64,000 nt of DNA from Pteria penguin (lineage: Eukaryota > Mollusca > Bivalvia > Pterioida > Pteriidae). Position numbers and translations under genes: made by a program. Location: assembly GCA_035048485.1 (NCBI GenBank), contig CM068585.1, positions 51,193,686 through 51,257,685 on the forward strand, given 5' to 3'. The notes below the pieces were generated by a model that was not told the origin of the DNA, made no database searches, and was given only the letters and a program-made list of their open reading frames with translations. Shown one piece after another: positions 46,016 to 58,378 of the stretch. Every line of letters begins with the position of its first letter. Position 1 is the first letter of the stretch.

Positions 46016-47398
46016 CACTATACATGTACATAAGTTAGCAGTGTATGAAATTGAGAAGAAATCAATTATTCTTCACTCAAGTTATTATCTGGTAAAATAC
46101 AATGATACTTGATTGAAAAGAATCTGCTACAGATATGAGAGATACATATGTTTATCTATCACAAAAATATGTTATAGCATAGCAACTATGGGGCTGACAC
46201 AGAACAGTCTCTCAACAATTAAACTTTTGTTTTTACGAGATTTTTTTTTTTAATTTGATGAACCATATTTACGGAATCATGTATTGTGAAAGGTACAACG
46301 AGATAATCGATACAGACCTTTGTTGATGTATATATAAAAGAGAAAACACACACAAACACCGAATGGACGAGGACGATTTAAATGAAAAGGAGGAAAACAA
46401 CATGTATCTCAAACCGAGACATATTTTCATTGTCCTTTACCAGGGCACCTTGGTACAACTTGATTAGCTGGATTCAGCAGTGGCTTATTAGAATTTTGTC
46501 CAAGAAACTCAATATATTGATACAGATTTGGGCGATACCGTTAATGCAGTATAATTCTTAGCTAACCTGTCGTCCGCTGGTTAATCGATTAGCTTTGAGA
46601 ACATTAGGTGTCGGGAATTTTATCAAAATTGGCAGGAATCAAGGTCTCAAGATCTCTGACTTAAATTTTGTTTTTGTTCTTGACCGTCAGATTCATTTAT
46701 ATCCTTTATATGACATATGTTAGAAATAATAAATTTGTTTAATATTATTTTCCATGTAAATTGATTGAAGGTTCGTCTAGCAAGGATAATCACTGAATAA
46801 GCAAGCGATTTAGTGTAAGTATCAGTATCACCATCTCCAGTTTAAAATTCAGTATTCAAAAGGGGGAGGGGGAATATTTGTATGTTACAGGGAGTACACA
46901 ACGGACTACCTGTAAGTCAAGTGCGGAGAAAATATTTACGTGTATTCTATTATATATTGGACAAGGACAAATGTGACCCTATGATCTCCTAAATGTTGAA
47001 GGTCATACTAAAATTTTGTTTACTTTTTCCTTATATAACATTCTAAGAAATAATATATTGGTGTATTTTTGATATGATATAATTGTCACAACTCGTTGTT
47101 TTTATCATTATAATTGAATGCTGGTGATAATTTTTACCCAGTATTTAAAAGAACATAAACGAAAAGATATCCGTAATAAGTACAACCCGACATGTTGGAC
47201 AATGATTTTACATCGTTGGTGTTCGCTAATTGCGTTGTGATTAGAATTTATTTCACATTTCGTAGTGTTTTGTTTCTAGCATTGTTTAGTAACTATTCAG
47301 TTTAGCTTGAATCGTGTACTTGATTTTGTCACTGCACCATCATCACTACCAGTAAACTTTAAAAACACATTTTACATTACAGATTATGTAATTCGATC
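46016..47398. other. Intergenic, nothing recognised
   Basis: AT-rich without a supported exon or known repeat. Confidence 0.35.
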
Positions 47399-47632
47399 AT
47401 GGAGCAAGAGATTGGGACCACATCAGTGAGGAAGGACGAAACCAAGACGTTATCTTTTCTGAAAACGTTAAAACAAGACCCGTCCAACTGTCTTTTGAGT
47501 CAGATTGCAACTTCCATGGAGAAGTCTGCATACGGCTTTACAGGGACCCTATACAAAACTTATAGTCCTTGTCATTATCTCAGTGTCATATCGTCGATGT
47601 CGAAAGCGTTTAAACCCTTTTATAACCGATAA
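47399..47632 (+). CDS. Unrecognised 77-residue ORF, possible terminal exon
   Basis: ATG-led frame (MEQEIGTTSVRKDETKTL) to TAA. It is preceded 16 bases upstream by TTACATTACAG, a fair acceptor, and the frame stays open back to it. Composition is unremarkable. Another frame over the same DNA (ESDCNFHGEVCIRLYRDP) also looks protein-like, which weakens both. I do not recognise a family. Confidence 0.25.
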   Translation: MEQEIGTTSVRKDETKTLSFLKTLKQDPSNCLLSQIATSMEKSAYGFTGTLYKTYSPCHYLSVISSMSKAFKPFYNR

Positions 47633-48595
47633 ACAGTTTTTTTACACTTCTAAGTTTGAATTTTAAATTGGAGTTTAGAGTTTTCGTGAAAAATACTGCT
47701 AAGTTAACTTCCTGAATTAATATAAAAGATCTCAAATGTATATTTCTGTTTATAATCTTGAAGTTTAGGTCCAAAATGTTGTTTTCTTATTACATTTATT
47801 TGTTTGTTTAACTCAAGTCCAAATACGTAGATGACAGCTGTGTATCTTTCAAATTGACGATTAACATGTGCAAGTGTATCGTGTAGATATCAAGAAAATT
47901 CAACACGTCAATAAGGTCAAAACATTTTGATCTTTTAAAGTCGATGCATGAAATAGCTTTCCTAACAATGGCTATTATTAAGGTAGGGCCGTATAAAGCC
48001 ATTTGTTGATAAATGTTACATTTCATTTTTTTTTTTCATACATTTAATTTGAAGTAAACAATTAAAACTTTTTTCGATATCTCAAGGTAAGTGGAAGTTA
48101 GTTTAATGTTTGATCTGTGTACTTCATGATGCATTCAGCTGGCAACTTCTTTTTATTTGCATACACCCCCGCGTTTCTTACTCACTAAATCGCCGAGGAA
48201 AGAACTAAATGTAACGGTAAGCACTAACGGCAAGACTCCGTTACGAACAGCAAGTAAATAAGAGGAACGGAGTTTTGCATTACAGGACTAGGTTTGAACC
48301 TGAAATTGCGATTTATAGTTTTTGTATGCATGTCCTTGGTGATTTGTGTCATACAGCATTGTTAGATGTCTTCTGTTTTCTCTTTGTGACGCCAACAAGG
48401 TAGAGATATCACATTTATCAATGCCAGTTTTAAAATACGACACATCCCTGCGAGGTTAAATATAGTAAAGTATATATATATACACAGACATTTGTTCACG
48501 TGCGTTTCATACACCGCAATTTCAGTTAGGCAGCATTTCTTACCTCGAATGGGAAAATTTGACTTCGTTTTCTTCTCTCCTTCGTGTATATTTAT
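47633..48595. other. Intergenic, nothing recognised
   Basis: AT-rich; a short TATATATA run near 48,473. Confidence 0.35.
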
Positions 48596-48790
48596 GCATT
48601 TACCTCCTCGACAGGTTGTTGGAAGACTTTTGCGACTGGTGTTGCATGCAACCAGTGGAAGCTTACTCCTCCCGGGTACTCGGTCTCACCTCGATTTTAT
48701 TGGGGTTCGCACTTGTCTGAGTATGACAGTATTCACGATATTATCCTGTCATTCCATGGACTATGAGATATGGTTTACCCTTCGATACTT
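48596..48790 (+). repeat. Retroelement 3' tail motif copy
   Basis: GCATGCAACCAGTGGAAGC, TTACTCCTCCCGGGTACTCG, ATTATCCTGTCATTCCATGG and TTACCCTTCGATACTTC, in the order seen at 12,950-13,100. Confidence 0.6.
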
Positions 48791-49289
48791 CTTCCTTTTT
48801 TTTTACTTTCAAAACTTCGATAGTTTTACATGTATTAGTATTAGGCATATACTTTTTTTGTTAATACATTATTTGTCACAGTGGTAATACCTGGTCAAGA
48901 ATTACTCGGTATTTCGTGAAATCCATCCATTTGGTGGGGGAGGGTTAATCCTGGTAAGTAAGGTTTAACGACTGCATGTCCTGTTAATTGATATTCGTAT
49001 TATTAAGGATAATTATAGATTATGTATTGAACATAATCCAAGTTTATACTAGTTATATTCCTTTAGAGAAGAAACGTGTCTTGTTTATTCGTATTCCCAT
49101 GACAAAGGGCCATTAGCAGTTAATGTTTATATCCCATTTGATAACGCGATGCTTGTCTTAGAATAAGGTCACTCTTGGATGTATATTGTAGATTCTTGGT
49201 TTCATGAGTTGTTGTTCTCTAGATGAATAACTAAGTTTTATGTGAAATACTAACGGATTGAAACATTTTTCATACAAAAAATTACTTGT

Positions 49290-49455
49290 TATATTCACTT
49301 TTTGGTCATTTTGTTTTCAACACTGCTCCTCAAATATTTATATATTTTGGGAATTCCAATCATTTGGTCACGAGCATCACCGCAGAGACATAAGCTGTCG
49401 AAATGCGCACATGGTGCACTAAACTAAAAAGTATACATGTTCTATATTTAATATA
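49290..49455 (-). repeat. Dispersed repeat with GCGCATTTCGACA core, full copy
   Basis: Minus strand: AATATAGAACATGTATACT, GTGCACCATGTGCGCATTTC, GTCTCTGCGGTGATGCTCGT, CCAAATGATTGGAATTCCCA and GAGGAGCAGTGTTGAAAAC. Aligns along its length with 56,590-56,760. Confidence 0.7.
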
Positions 49456-49504
49456 TAAAAGTAAAATACGAATGTAACTGTAGTCACAACACTATGGCAC
49501 TAAC

Positions 49505-49740
49505 TACAATATAGACATTCACGGACCCTTCATATTCAAAGGTGAGACCAGATGCCCGGGAGGCTAGCCACACCCAACGTGAATGCCCTTAAATACAGGC
49601 GAAACAAATATAATTCAGCACTGTATATATAGATCTACATGAATGTGAACAAATACTGTGTAGACAGCGCTACAACCACACAACATCAGGAAGATAATAT
49701 TAAGACTTAAGTCAAACCTCCCCGGGGAACTTCTTTTTCT
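49505..49740 (-). repeat. Retroelement tail plus associated block, RT-deleted form
   Basis: On the minus strand the block shared with 32,395-32,545 runs straight into a tail motif (GGGCATTCACGTTGGGTG, then CTCCCGGGCATCTGGTCTCA, then GGGTCCGTGAATGTCT). No RT sequence lies between them, unlike 31.9-32.5 kb. Confidence 0.6.
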
Positions 49741-49825
49741 ATATTTATTACGAACTCCTCACTGCAAAGGGAATAGGTGTGACATTAATGTAAAATTCGA
49801 ATGCAACTGGTATCACATAACTATG

Positions 49826-50237
49826 GCTGCTTAAAGCAGGCTATTAGCCTGAATAATGCTGAAAGGAATAGGACCTCAGTTCTATTTTGTTGCCGGAGGT
49901 AATGCTATAGACGGACAGACGGGGGCATTAGTATTGCGATGTTAAAGGTGAAATTCTTGGATCGTCATATGACAGTTGCGAAAGCATTTGCCAGGAATGT
50001 TTTCATTAGTCAGGAAAGATAGCCAGAGGTTCGAAGACGATCAGATACCGTCGTTGTTCTCACCATAAACGATGCCAACTGGCGAACCGCCGGATTGGAT
50101 TCAATGAATCGGTGGGCAGCCTCTGGGAAACCAAAGTTTTCGGTTCTGGGAGAAATATGTTTGCAACGCTGAAACTTGATGGTATTGACGGACGGTCACC
50201 ACCAGATGTGGGGACTGCGATTTAATTTGACTCGACA
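49826..50237 (+). rRNA. 18S (SSU) rRNA gene fragment, diverged
   Basis: Recognisable SSU rRNA blocks in order: GCTTAAAGCAGGC, GGAATAGGACCTC, GGACAGACGGGGGCATTAGT, GGTGAAATTCTTGGATCGTC, GCGAAAGCATTTGCCAGGAA, AGAGGTTCGAAGACGATCAG, CATAAACGATGCCAACTGGC, AACCGCCGGATTG, GGTGGGCAGCCTCTGGGAAA, GCTGAAACTTG and TTAATTTGACTCGACA. It corresponds to roughly the middle quarter of a eukaryotic 18S. Many substitutions and small deletions at normally invariant sites (for example the loss in the ATTGACGGA block) mark it as a pseudogene. No other rRNA sequence surrounds it. Confidence 0.9.
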
Positions 50238-50339
50238 AAAAAACACTCGACCCGGACAGTTTAAGAGGCAACTTTTCAAAACAATGTGCTACAAAATCAA
50301 AATGTAGGAGTAGGTCTTGAGTTACAGGGAAATCCGATT

Positions 50340-51880
50340 CGGATTAATACATAATGATTCCTAATGGCAACAAAAACTGAATATAGGTACAAAAGCCTGT
50401 TTGATAAACGCATTTTGTCCTTGGGACTACGGACGATTCAGCAAGTCAACTATTACTGGATTGAGTTCCATAAGACGTTTGTTGGAGGCAGATATTGGCA
50501 AGTTTCCTGTTCTGCATATGGTACTACGTCCCCAAACTTTGTTATCTGCAATCGCAAAAGAGCATCAACGATGTAATGTGATTACGAATGCCCTTTCCTT
50601 AAAATACACACATATTTAAACACGATGCGGTTTTTGGGGGGTTTTTTTGTCATAAATGGCCTCATAAGACTGCCACAACTGCTACAGTGTATAGTTCTCG
50701 GAAATCAATATCAAGTTCGGAATCAATATATGTATATGGTTGTAAAGACAGTGGCCATTTTTTGAGAGAACCACAATCCTCGAAAACAACCTCCATATAG
50801 GGAGCAAGACGCGTCCGTTGAAAATTGTCAGTAGTAGTCACTGTTGTATAATAAAATACAGATTTACCATTCCAGTGTGATAAAAACCGTTACTCCATAG
50901 CGATCTCCTCCCTGTAAACATACAAGACGAAGTATTGTTTTAACGGTAGATGGAGAAATAAGGTGTGAAGCAAACGATCTACTCGGCATGACAACTCTAC
51001 AGGCGTAATTAGGATGCCCTAGTAGTTGCAGTAATTCTTTTCCCGTACAAGTTTGAAGAGTTTGGAAAGCTTCCAAGAAAGATGTAATCCTTAACATGTT
51101 GTAAATCGGAAGAATAGATTCCATTTTCTTCGAATCTATTATGATACCCAGTGTTCCAGTACTTTGCTAGGTCTTCTTTCAGTTAATGCTTAGCTAATGG
51201 ACTGTTCATTCTCCTAAAGATAAGTTTTAGTAATGCCGTGTTTCTTTATTGACGTGAAACGCAATGGAATCATCCAAAAGATGAATATATTTTATGCTGT
51301 AATTGTTAATAGCAATCCTACATATAGTTTGGGAAATTGTATTAAACGCGTAAAGCAGAGTTGTGTAATAATAATATTTTTCTCACCATTTTATACATTG
51401 TTAATATTTCAGATGGTATCAGTTTAAATGCATCTGATATATCGAGCATCGTTGTTCCATGACCTAAGTTTTGTATGATAGATATGGCATCGTTAATTTT
51501 TACATATGAGAGTGATCAGTCCATTAGAACTTGGATGGTTTTAACGCGGCTTTCCTAAGTATTTTCTGTAGGCGATAACCACGTGACTAATACGTCATTG
51601 TTAAATGGTACTTCGTCGTAAGTATGCGGTCTTTCAGGAACGTTTTTGTTAAGATCACTTTGAATTAATTTGTCGACTATATCAAGTTCTTTCAGATAGT
51701 AAATTTCTGCATTCCATTGAAGGGAAATTTATTTCACCAATTAAAATATCGAAACCATGACGGAGACCATCACAGGGATATTCAAAGAAAGTCATATCAG
51801 GATGATTAACTAGATCATTTTCTTATCTGCAAATATACATAGGAGTTGATGGAGGACCTGCATACGCATTTTCATAAAAC
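50340..51880 (-). pseudogene. DIRS-like retrotransposon RT and RNase H, decayed
   Basis: Minus-strand frames in order: PPSTPMYI, LVNHPDMTFFEYPCDGLRHG (about 51,850-51,770), IVDKLIQSDLNKNVPERPHT, INDAISIIQNLGHGTTMLDI then SDAFKLIPSEI, a LLDDSIAFHV catalytic box near 51,255, LGIIIDSKKMESILP, ELLQLLGHPNYACRVVMPSR (about 51,035-50,975), then the RNase H region FSTDASCSLYGGCFRGLW, RELYTVAVVAVLWGHLW, and ADNKVWGRSTICRTGNLPIS. The LL-GHLN-type linker and DFRELY-type RNase H block are typical of DIRS elements with tyrosine recombinase. Stops and frameshifts throughout show it is inactive. I found no recombinase domain. Confidence 0.65.
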
Positions 51881-52689
51881 GAAACATTCGAATCCTCTAC
51901 TAGATGTCTTTTTCGTGTTTGTATGTATCTTTGGAATATTATTTTGTGTGTCGCGGATGGATTCGTTACGATCATTAAAAGAAGCACTAAGTTGGAAACT
52001 TTTGCAAGATAAAGCATTATAATCTAGTGAATTACACATAAACCGCAAACGAGGAAATACACATACAGGAAGAGAACATTAATCGTTAATATAATTGTTA
52101 CAAATCTCCGTTCCCTGGTGTGCTATTGTCTGTCTGCTGTACTTTTCAATAGTATTACTGTTCGACGGGTTGTTAGTGCTATTCGGAAAGCTCTGCTATT
52201 CAGATTAAGTGGACAGAAAGCCGTTATGTGGCGTGTTGCATAACAAGCGGTACTGTTATTAGCCTTTGCATTTCTTTGATGACTGAGTGCCAAATCGCCA
52301 AATATTTTAATATTATGTTTCATTTATCAAGTTGGATTGTTTATATTGCTGTTTGCATAATGTACATATAGAATAAATACTATGTTCTCATGACTTTGCT
52401 TTCTCATTGGTATAAACCGGATTTTTCGACCTCCTTCCGAAACAACTAAAATCGTCACCTGATTTTAAAGTAAAGTGGTTAGTTTATATACAACCTCAGA
52501 GAAGTCACAAGGTATGATGTAATTGGATTGATCCTTTCTCTCACAAATAGGATGTTAAAGTGTTTCTGTTTTGTTACATGCATATAATATGTCAGGGTGA
52601 TAAAGGGGTATAATAAGTGAGACTAGAACCGAATAAATGTATTTTGTATTCCTCTGCTATATTGATCTTTGTTATACACTCCCCTTTCA
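51881..52689. other. Intergenic, nothing recognised
   Basis: AT-rich; may include remains of the DIRS-like element's 5' part. Confidence 0.35.
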
Positions 52690-53080
52690 AGCATATCATG
52701 GACCGTTTACTTTATCCCGTTCGATTTTCTGCATTTTTGTTCCGAAATGAATTTTTGCTTTCCATAAATTCTTTCTCTTTGTCCATTTTGTAAGCTCTCG
52801 AATTAAAATCACAATACGAGACCCTTTATCTGCTTTACGAATTAAAATGGAACTGTCATTCATGAGATATTTTGAGGCCTACTCTTCTAATTTTGTTATG
52901 TTCATCTTAAAAATCATTTTTACTCCGTTCGTTATATCATGTTTTTATTACTTCATCTATATATTGATCGAGGGATCGATTCAAATCAATATTTGATTCA
53001 TTTACTTTTTTGGTTTATCTATTAACCTCTTTTTCTTCATCGCCGCGTCCATTAAATACTCCCTCAACCTTTTGATGTCC
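52690..53080 (-). pseudogene. Reverse transcriptase N-terminal fragment, decayed
   Basis: Minus-strand segments RRLREYLMDAAMKKKR (about 53,075-53,030), then NDSSILIRKADKGSRIVIL (about 52,870-52,810) and YKMDKEKEFMESK in the next frame. The IKPADKGSAVVI-like box opens the RT of the family seen at 7.5 kb. Several stops. Confidence 0.6.
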
Positions 53081-55120
53081 GTAACCAGTTTATGTTAATT
53101 TTCCTTCTTGTTGGTACGTTTCTCATACCTTACTCATTAGTCATTTTCATGGTTACTCAACTTTCTTTTTGGACAAATTGTAAATCTCTGTTTTTCTTCC
53201 CGAGTTTATTTTTTTCTTGTTTGTATCCTCGCATTTTGGGGTGCACGTGTGTCGTTTATATAATTTACCATTATTTCATTACATTTACCATTGCTTATAT
53301 TTCAGTTTTGGAAATACCATTCACTGTTCGCGGTGTTGGGTTTTGTTTAAGGAGGGGGTGGTTTCTGTTGTTTTGTTTTTCTTTTTGAGTTTTTTTTTTT
53401 CTTGGGAAGGGCAAGAATATCCTTTTCGTAGGAGTTCTTACATTGCACGGGGATGGAAAAGTGACATTATATATAAAATGTATGGAAACGTTTGACTAGA
53501 ATGGGTTACATTTGTAAGACACTTCCATTATACGAATCAGTATTATTCTCGATTTGTTAAAAAATGTCCTTTACAACATCAATACACGTATATATCTTCC
53601 TATATTTATAATGTAACACATGTGTATTAAAGTCATTCATAGCTCTTTAAATACCGATTCACATTATCGCTCTGACGTAAAATGACATAATAAAATCTCC
53701 TTTTAGCACTGTCAATAACAAGCTGATAGTTGACTGGATTGCAGGTGTGTGCATTTACTTCTTTATCTTTCCTTCTGTTATGTTTTGAATTAATTTTCAA
53801 TCACATTATTTACCTTATGTTTAAAACTATAAATATATGTGTCCTTATTTCATCAACGAATTGTATCCAATACCCCACAGACATATCGTATAAAGTAAAC
53901 GAAATGACGGACAAGCTTATAGAAAGGAAACAATGAATAGTCAGCGTGCGCGTTTGTTAAAAAGGACATGGAATATGACACAACTATATCGTCACATAAC
54001 AAACTGCGTGCATATCATTAGGAACGAAGCAATGAAGCCCAGATGACGAGAAATCGCCCTAACGTACTGACGAGTATTATCAACAAAGTAACTAACAATT
54101 ATAGTTTAGAATTGAAAGAAAGGTCAGGAGGTCTGACTATGCTGCATGAAAAATGTAACGGTAAAGACGGTAAAACTCTTGTGCACAATTCCAATTTTTC
54201 ACTTATTATGTTCCCTTATTATCAATATTTATGTGTGGGATAAATATTTATAATATATATGGATAAAAAGTAATATATTCCTGTCATGTTAAATGGTACC
54301 TTATGATACCCAAATTATAATGGTTAATTACATCCTGTTTTGTCTTTTATATACATTGCAGTGATATCTATTCACCTGAACATTCTTTAACCAACGCCAA
54401 TTACTGTTGAAATTTAAGGCAGTTATAACAGTACATGATACTTATTCCATTTCATCTACACGAAGCTGAGAGTGTAAAAGTGCTAAGAATGTATCGTGTT
54501 GCAAAATTTACCGAAGAGCCTCTGATAAACCCTGGATGACGTTATTTTACCATGACATCTTGGGATCAATAGATTCTTCTAACCGTTGGAATTAATTTCT
54601 TTTCTTATTAAAATTACACTTCACTGACGCACTGACTCAACCTAAAACATCCTTTTAAATAATGAGCTCAGAGGTCGCGCTTATATTATATATGAAAAGA
54701 AGGCCGAAAATATCCATTTCCAGTTTGACCTTTGGTAAGATTGACATGTGTTGGAAAAAATGTTTACAGGAAGACGTTTTAAAGCAAGCCCAGTGAATAT
54801 TACTATGTTTATATAACACAGGTGTATTTAAAATCCTTCAGAGTTAGTTGAAATACACCCTGCTTTTATCAGTCTGACCCAATACGCAAAGGCTATAAAT
54901 GGATGTAATTTGTATATACATGTATCGTAACGCCTCACATGATACACATAGATTAAAGCGAAACAGGAATTTGTAGACTTCTATCTTTTCGTCCCTATTT
55001 TCATCCTTTGGTTTGCGCTTCCCCTAAATATCTATTGTTTTTATTGGCAGATTATGTTGGATTAAACGTGGATATGTCAAAATAAACAATACGAAATCGC
55101 TGATGAAACTAACAAGGAAA

Positions 55121-55156
55121 ATGGCCGCAGTGAATAATCAACAGAGTTGCTTGCAG
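55121..55156 (+). CDS. Duplicate first exon of receptor C
   Basis: Encodes MAAVNNQQSCLQ and ends at CAG/GTAAGC, identical to the exon at 62,169. It could serve as an alternative first exon for copy C, spliced over 7.7 kb, or may be stranded by the transposon that follows it at 55,678. Confidence 0.5.
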
Positions 55157-56121
55157 GTAAGCTTTTTACGCATTTGTGTAAGGTAAAAATGATTAGAAGT
55201 GAAAAACAGTGATAAATGTGTTACAAATATGCCAGAACGGGCAAAGCAAGGACTTTTGTTTAGATAGAAAACATATGCTAGGAATGTCCTATGAAGCAAA
55301 TGCTTCTATACTAATCACTTTATACTACCATGGTAAAGTTAGTTCGATAGACATCTAAAACCACGAAACAAACAATTAAATGAAACATTGTGCCGGAAAT
55401 AATTGCAGTTTAGTAAGCTCAATGCAAAATAAGATATGACTCGAAAAGACATGGACAATAAACCAAGTTTTCTCTCCTTTGTTTTGAAACGAGAATGTCC
55501 CCGGAGACAAGTCCAAACATCGCAAACCTTGAAATGTATGTCTTTATTAGTCGAGTATGCATATCAGATATGCAGTATTATCTTTTAATGTTCAAAATTT
55601 ACGGCGAAAGTAAAATTTGACAACAGAGAGACACACTTTTCAAAAATAATGTCCCGATTCATCAATATGGGGGTATACACCAATCCAGTATTACGGCTGC
55701 CATTTTTTTTTCACAAGAGTTACCTTTCTTGAACGGTTAAACGCTATTTCCGGTTTCTATTTCCACGCCTTTGAAATATCTATACACCTTCCAAAACAAC
55801 GTCAAAACGCGAATGTATGATTGTTCCACTAACATTTAACAATTATGGCGGATTAAAAAGGTAACTACAGCTACAGTAATTACAATGTCATGTTTATTTG
55901 TTCATAGATGCTCGAAAAATAATGTGATTAAATCCCCTTAATCCTCAATAAACTGGCTTGACGGGTGAAGGCAATGACAATGGTCATAATGATACTGAAT
56001 TTTGCATTTGACAACTCGACAGATTAGTACTCATAATTATGAGTCATTCTTTCATATGACAGGTTGTTCCCCTTATCGTAGAGTATTGATCAAGTTACAC
56101 GCAGTGTATATTTAAGTATTA

Positions 56122-56587
56122 CTACTGGCCGCGCCACTCACTCTGGAAACTGGAAAATCTGGATTTTCATTTATTCATCTTCAGAATAATTTCAAAAAGG
56201 CAAAACCCTTCGATAGATCTTGCTTAGTCGTAACTTTTGGTGTATGCTATATGTTTGTATGAAGAAGCGTTCATATTTTATAGAAAAAATCAATTTTAGA
56301 TAGGGCAATTTCCATGTTAAATTTTGACGTAACGTCGCCACGTTTCCCATAGATTCAATGTTAAACATCGGCGACGTCACGTCAAAATTAACATAGAAAA
56401 CGCCCTATCTAAAACGATTTTTTCCCTATAAAATACGAATGCTACTTCGTAGAAACATATAACATACCCCAAAAGTTACGACTAAACAAGATCTGTCGAT
56501 TGATATTAATTTTGTAAAACTGTTTTAAAGATAAATAACTGAAAATCCAGATTTTTCGATTTACAAAGTGAGTGGCGCGGACAGTAG
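56122..56587. mobile_element. 466-bp foldback MITE
   Basis: Arms of about 200 bases pair almost throughout. Ends are CTACTGGCCGCGCCACTCAC at the left and its near complement at the right. Inner arms include TCTTGCTTAGTCGTAACTTT against AAAGTTACGACTAAACAAGA and CGACGTCACGTCAAAATT against AATTTTGACGTAACGTCG. It lies inside the 55.7-60.6 kb element. Confidence 0.85.
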
Positions 56588-56589
56588 GT

Positions 56590-56765
56590 TTAATAAACAT
56601 AGAACATACGTACACCTTTTAATTTGTGCACCAGATCATGCACATTTCAGCAACTTAGGTCTCTTCAGTGATGCACTTTGCCAAATGATTGGAATTCTCA
56701 TAATATATAAATATCTGAAGAACAGTGTTGAAACCAATATAACAATGGAAATTGTGGCGCAATAT
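56590..56765 (+). repeat. Dispersed repeat with GCACATTTCAGCA core
   Basis: ATAGAACATACGTACACC, TTGTGCACCAGATCATGCAC, GTCTCTTCAGTGATGCACTT, CCAAATGATTGGAATTCTCA and GAAGAACAGTGTTGAAACC. Aligns with 49,290-49,455. Confidence 0.65.
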
Positions 56766-58136
56766 ACAACTTGGGTGGACTCCTAAGCTCTCTGGTATTG
56801 TGTCATCTTAATAGTAACTTAGAGATTGCTGGTTAGAGATCAGCACTCTCTTCCTCATTGTTTCACAATACTAAATAGTATGACGAGTATATACATACAA
56901 TCTCCCTGTTTTCCATTCTAAACCTGCAGCTTTGTTTCACTTCAACTAGGAGTTGCACACATAATTTTACACATTAATTGTGAAAACAGCAATATACTAA
57001 TTTAAGACTTTTTCAATATTCATGAAGAGCAGAGCAAATAAAAGTTGGACAAGGTTAAAGGTGGATGAGGAAAAAATTAGTTGTAAGGAGAGAAGGAGTG
57101 AATAGTGTAGGTGAGGGGTGATAATTAACCCCTGTTCATCTTCTCAAATATAAATAACAGCAACAACTATATGATAAATATATATAATTACAAGAAACCC
57201 TCAAGGATGGTATGACCAGATTTGCCTAGCAATCTGGTTAACAATTATTTGAATAATTAAGGGATCAATTGAACTAGTTGGTTACTTTAAAATGAGAAGC
57301 AGATATAGAGATTAATTAGCTTTAGAGAAAAAATGTTACATTTTGTGCATCTATCATGGTATGGCTTCAGCCTTTTTCCAATATCCATTTGCGTATTTTT
57401 TAAGAAAAATGCACCAGCTGTAATGATTCATACCACCATAAATGTTCAAATAAATAATGCAGGTGAGAATTTATAAATATATTTACATGTATCAATTAAA
57501 ATTTGACATGTGATTTAAAGTTATACATTTATGTAATACCTAAAATTCTAAACCAAAGAATTTTATTGTGCATATGTGTATATGTATTTATATATATACA
57601 TATTAAAACATGAAAATACCAATAAAATACCAATAATTTATTTATAAACCAAGTGTATTGTAAGCAAATTGAGGATGTACATTTTCAAGCTTACAGATCT
57701 TTGATGGATTACTTTTACTTATTAAGGAGATTCTTTGCCATATCTTATTCTCCATGCAATATTTACTTGTCATCATTTTGAATGTTATGTGCTAGCTACA
57801 TCATACCTAACCATACATGTGCCTTGTTGTTGTGATTTGTCTGCATCTAATACTGCAACAATTACCTGTCATTTTGAACATTAACCCAACCTAACCACCT
57901 AGTGCTTTGATGTCTTGCATTACATTGTTTCAAATTACATGTAATTGCATGGTTCTTATATTCTAGAATTTAGATGTTGTCATTTTTATGCATCTAGTAC
58001 TGCAACATTTAATGCCTGTGCTTTTGAATATTCACCTTACATAACTGCCCTGTACTTTAATGCTGTGCTTTATATTAATTTATAACTATCTGTGTGGTGC
58101 TTATATTCTAGCATGCTTTATCACTAACTGTCAATG
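56766..58136. other. Interior of the 4.95-kb element, nothing coding
   Basis: A fragment of the CAAGGACGG/GACCGGATT repeat is at 57,191-57,245. No exon was seen. Confidence 0.4.
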
Positions 58137-58140
58137 TTAA

Positions 58141-58374
58141 TTACGGTACAGTCCGGGTGGAACTTTGAATGCCCACTGTCCACAATGGGCAGTCCACCTG
58201 AAATTTCAGTGGACATTAGGAGTGGCCATTTACCTGAGCTATCAAGCTGTTCACTTACATGTATGTTAATTCTAACTGACTCTTACAAGAATGTCCACTG
58301 TGTCCAGTGGACATTTTTAATGCCCACTGTAAACAGTGGGCAAATTAAGCTGGACCACCCGGACTGTACTGTAA
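58141..58374. mobile_element. 234-bp MITE with TTAA target duplication
   Basis: Flanked by TTAA at 58,137-58,140 and 58,375-58,378. Ends TTACGGTACAGTCCGGGTGG and CCACCCGGACTGTACTGTAA are inverted repeats with one mismatch. Inside are several hairpins: GCCCACTGTAAACAGTGGGC, GTCCACTGTGTCCAGTGGAC and CCCACTGTCCACAATGGGC. The TTAA target points to the piggyBac or Kolobok groups. Confidence 0.85.
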
Positions 58375-58378
58375 TTAA

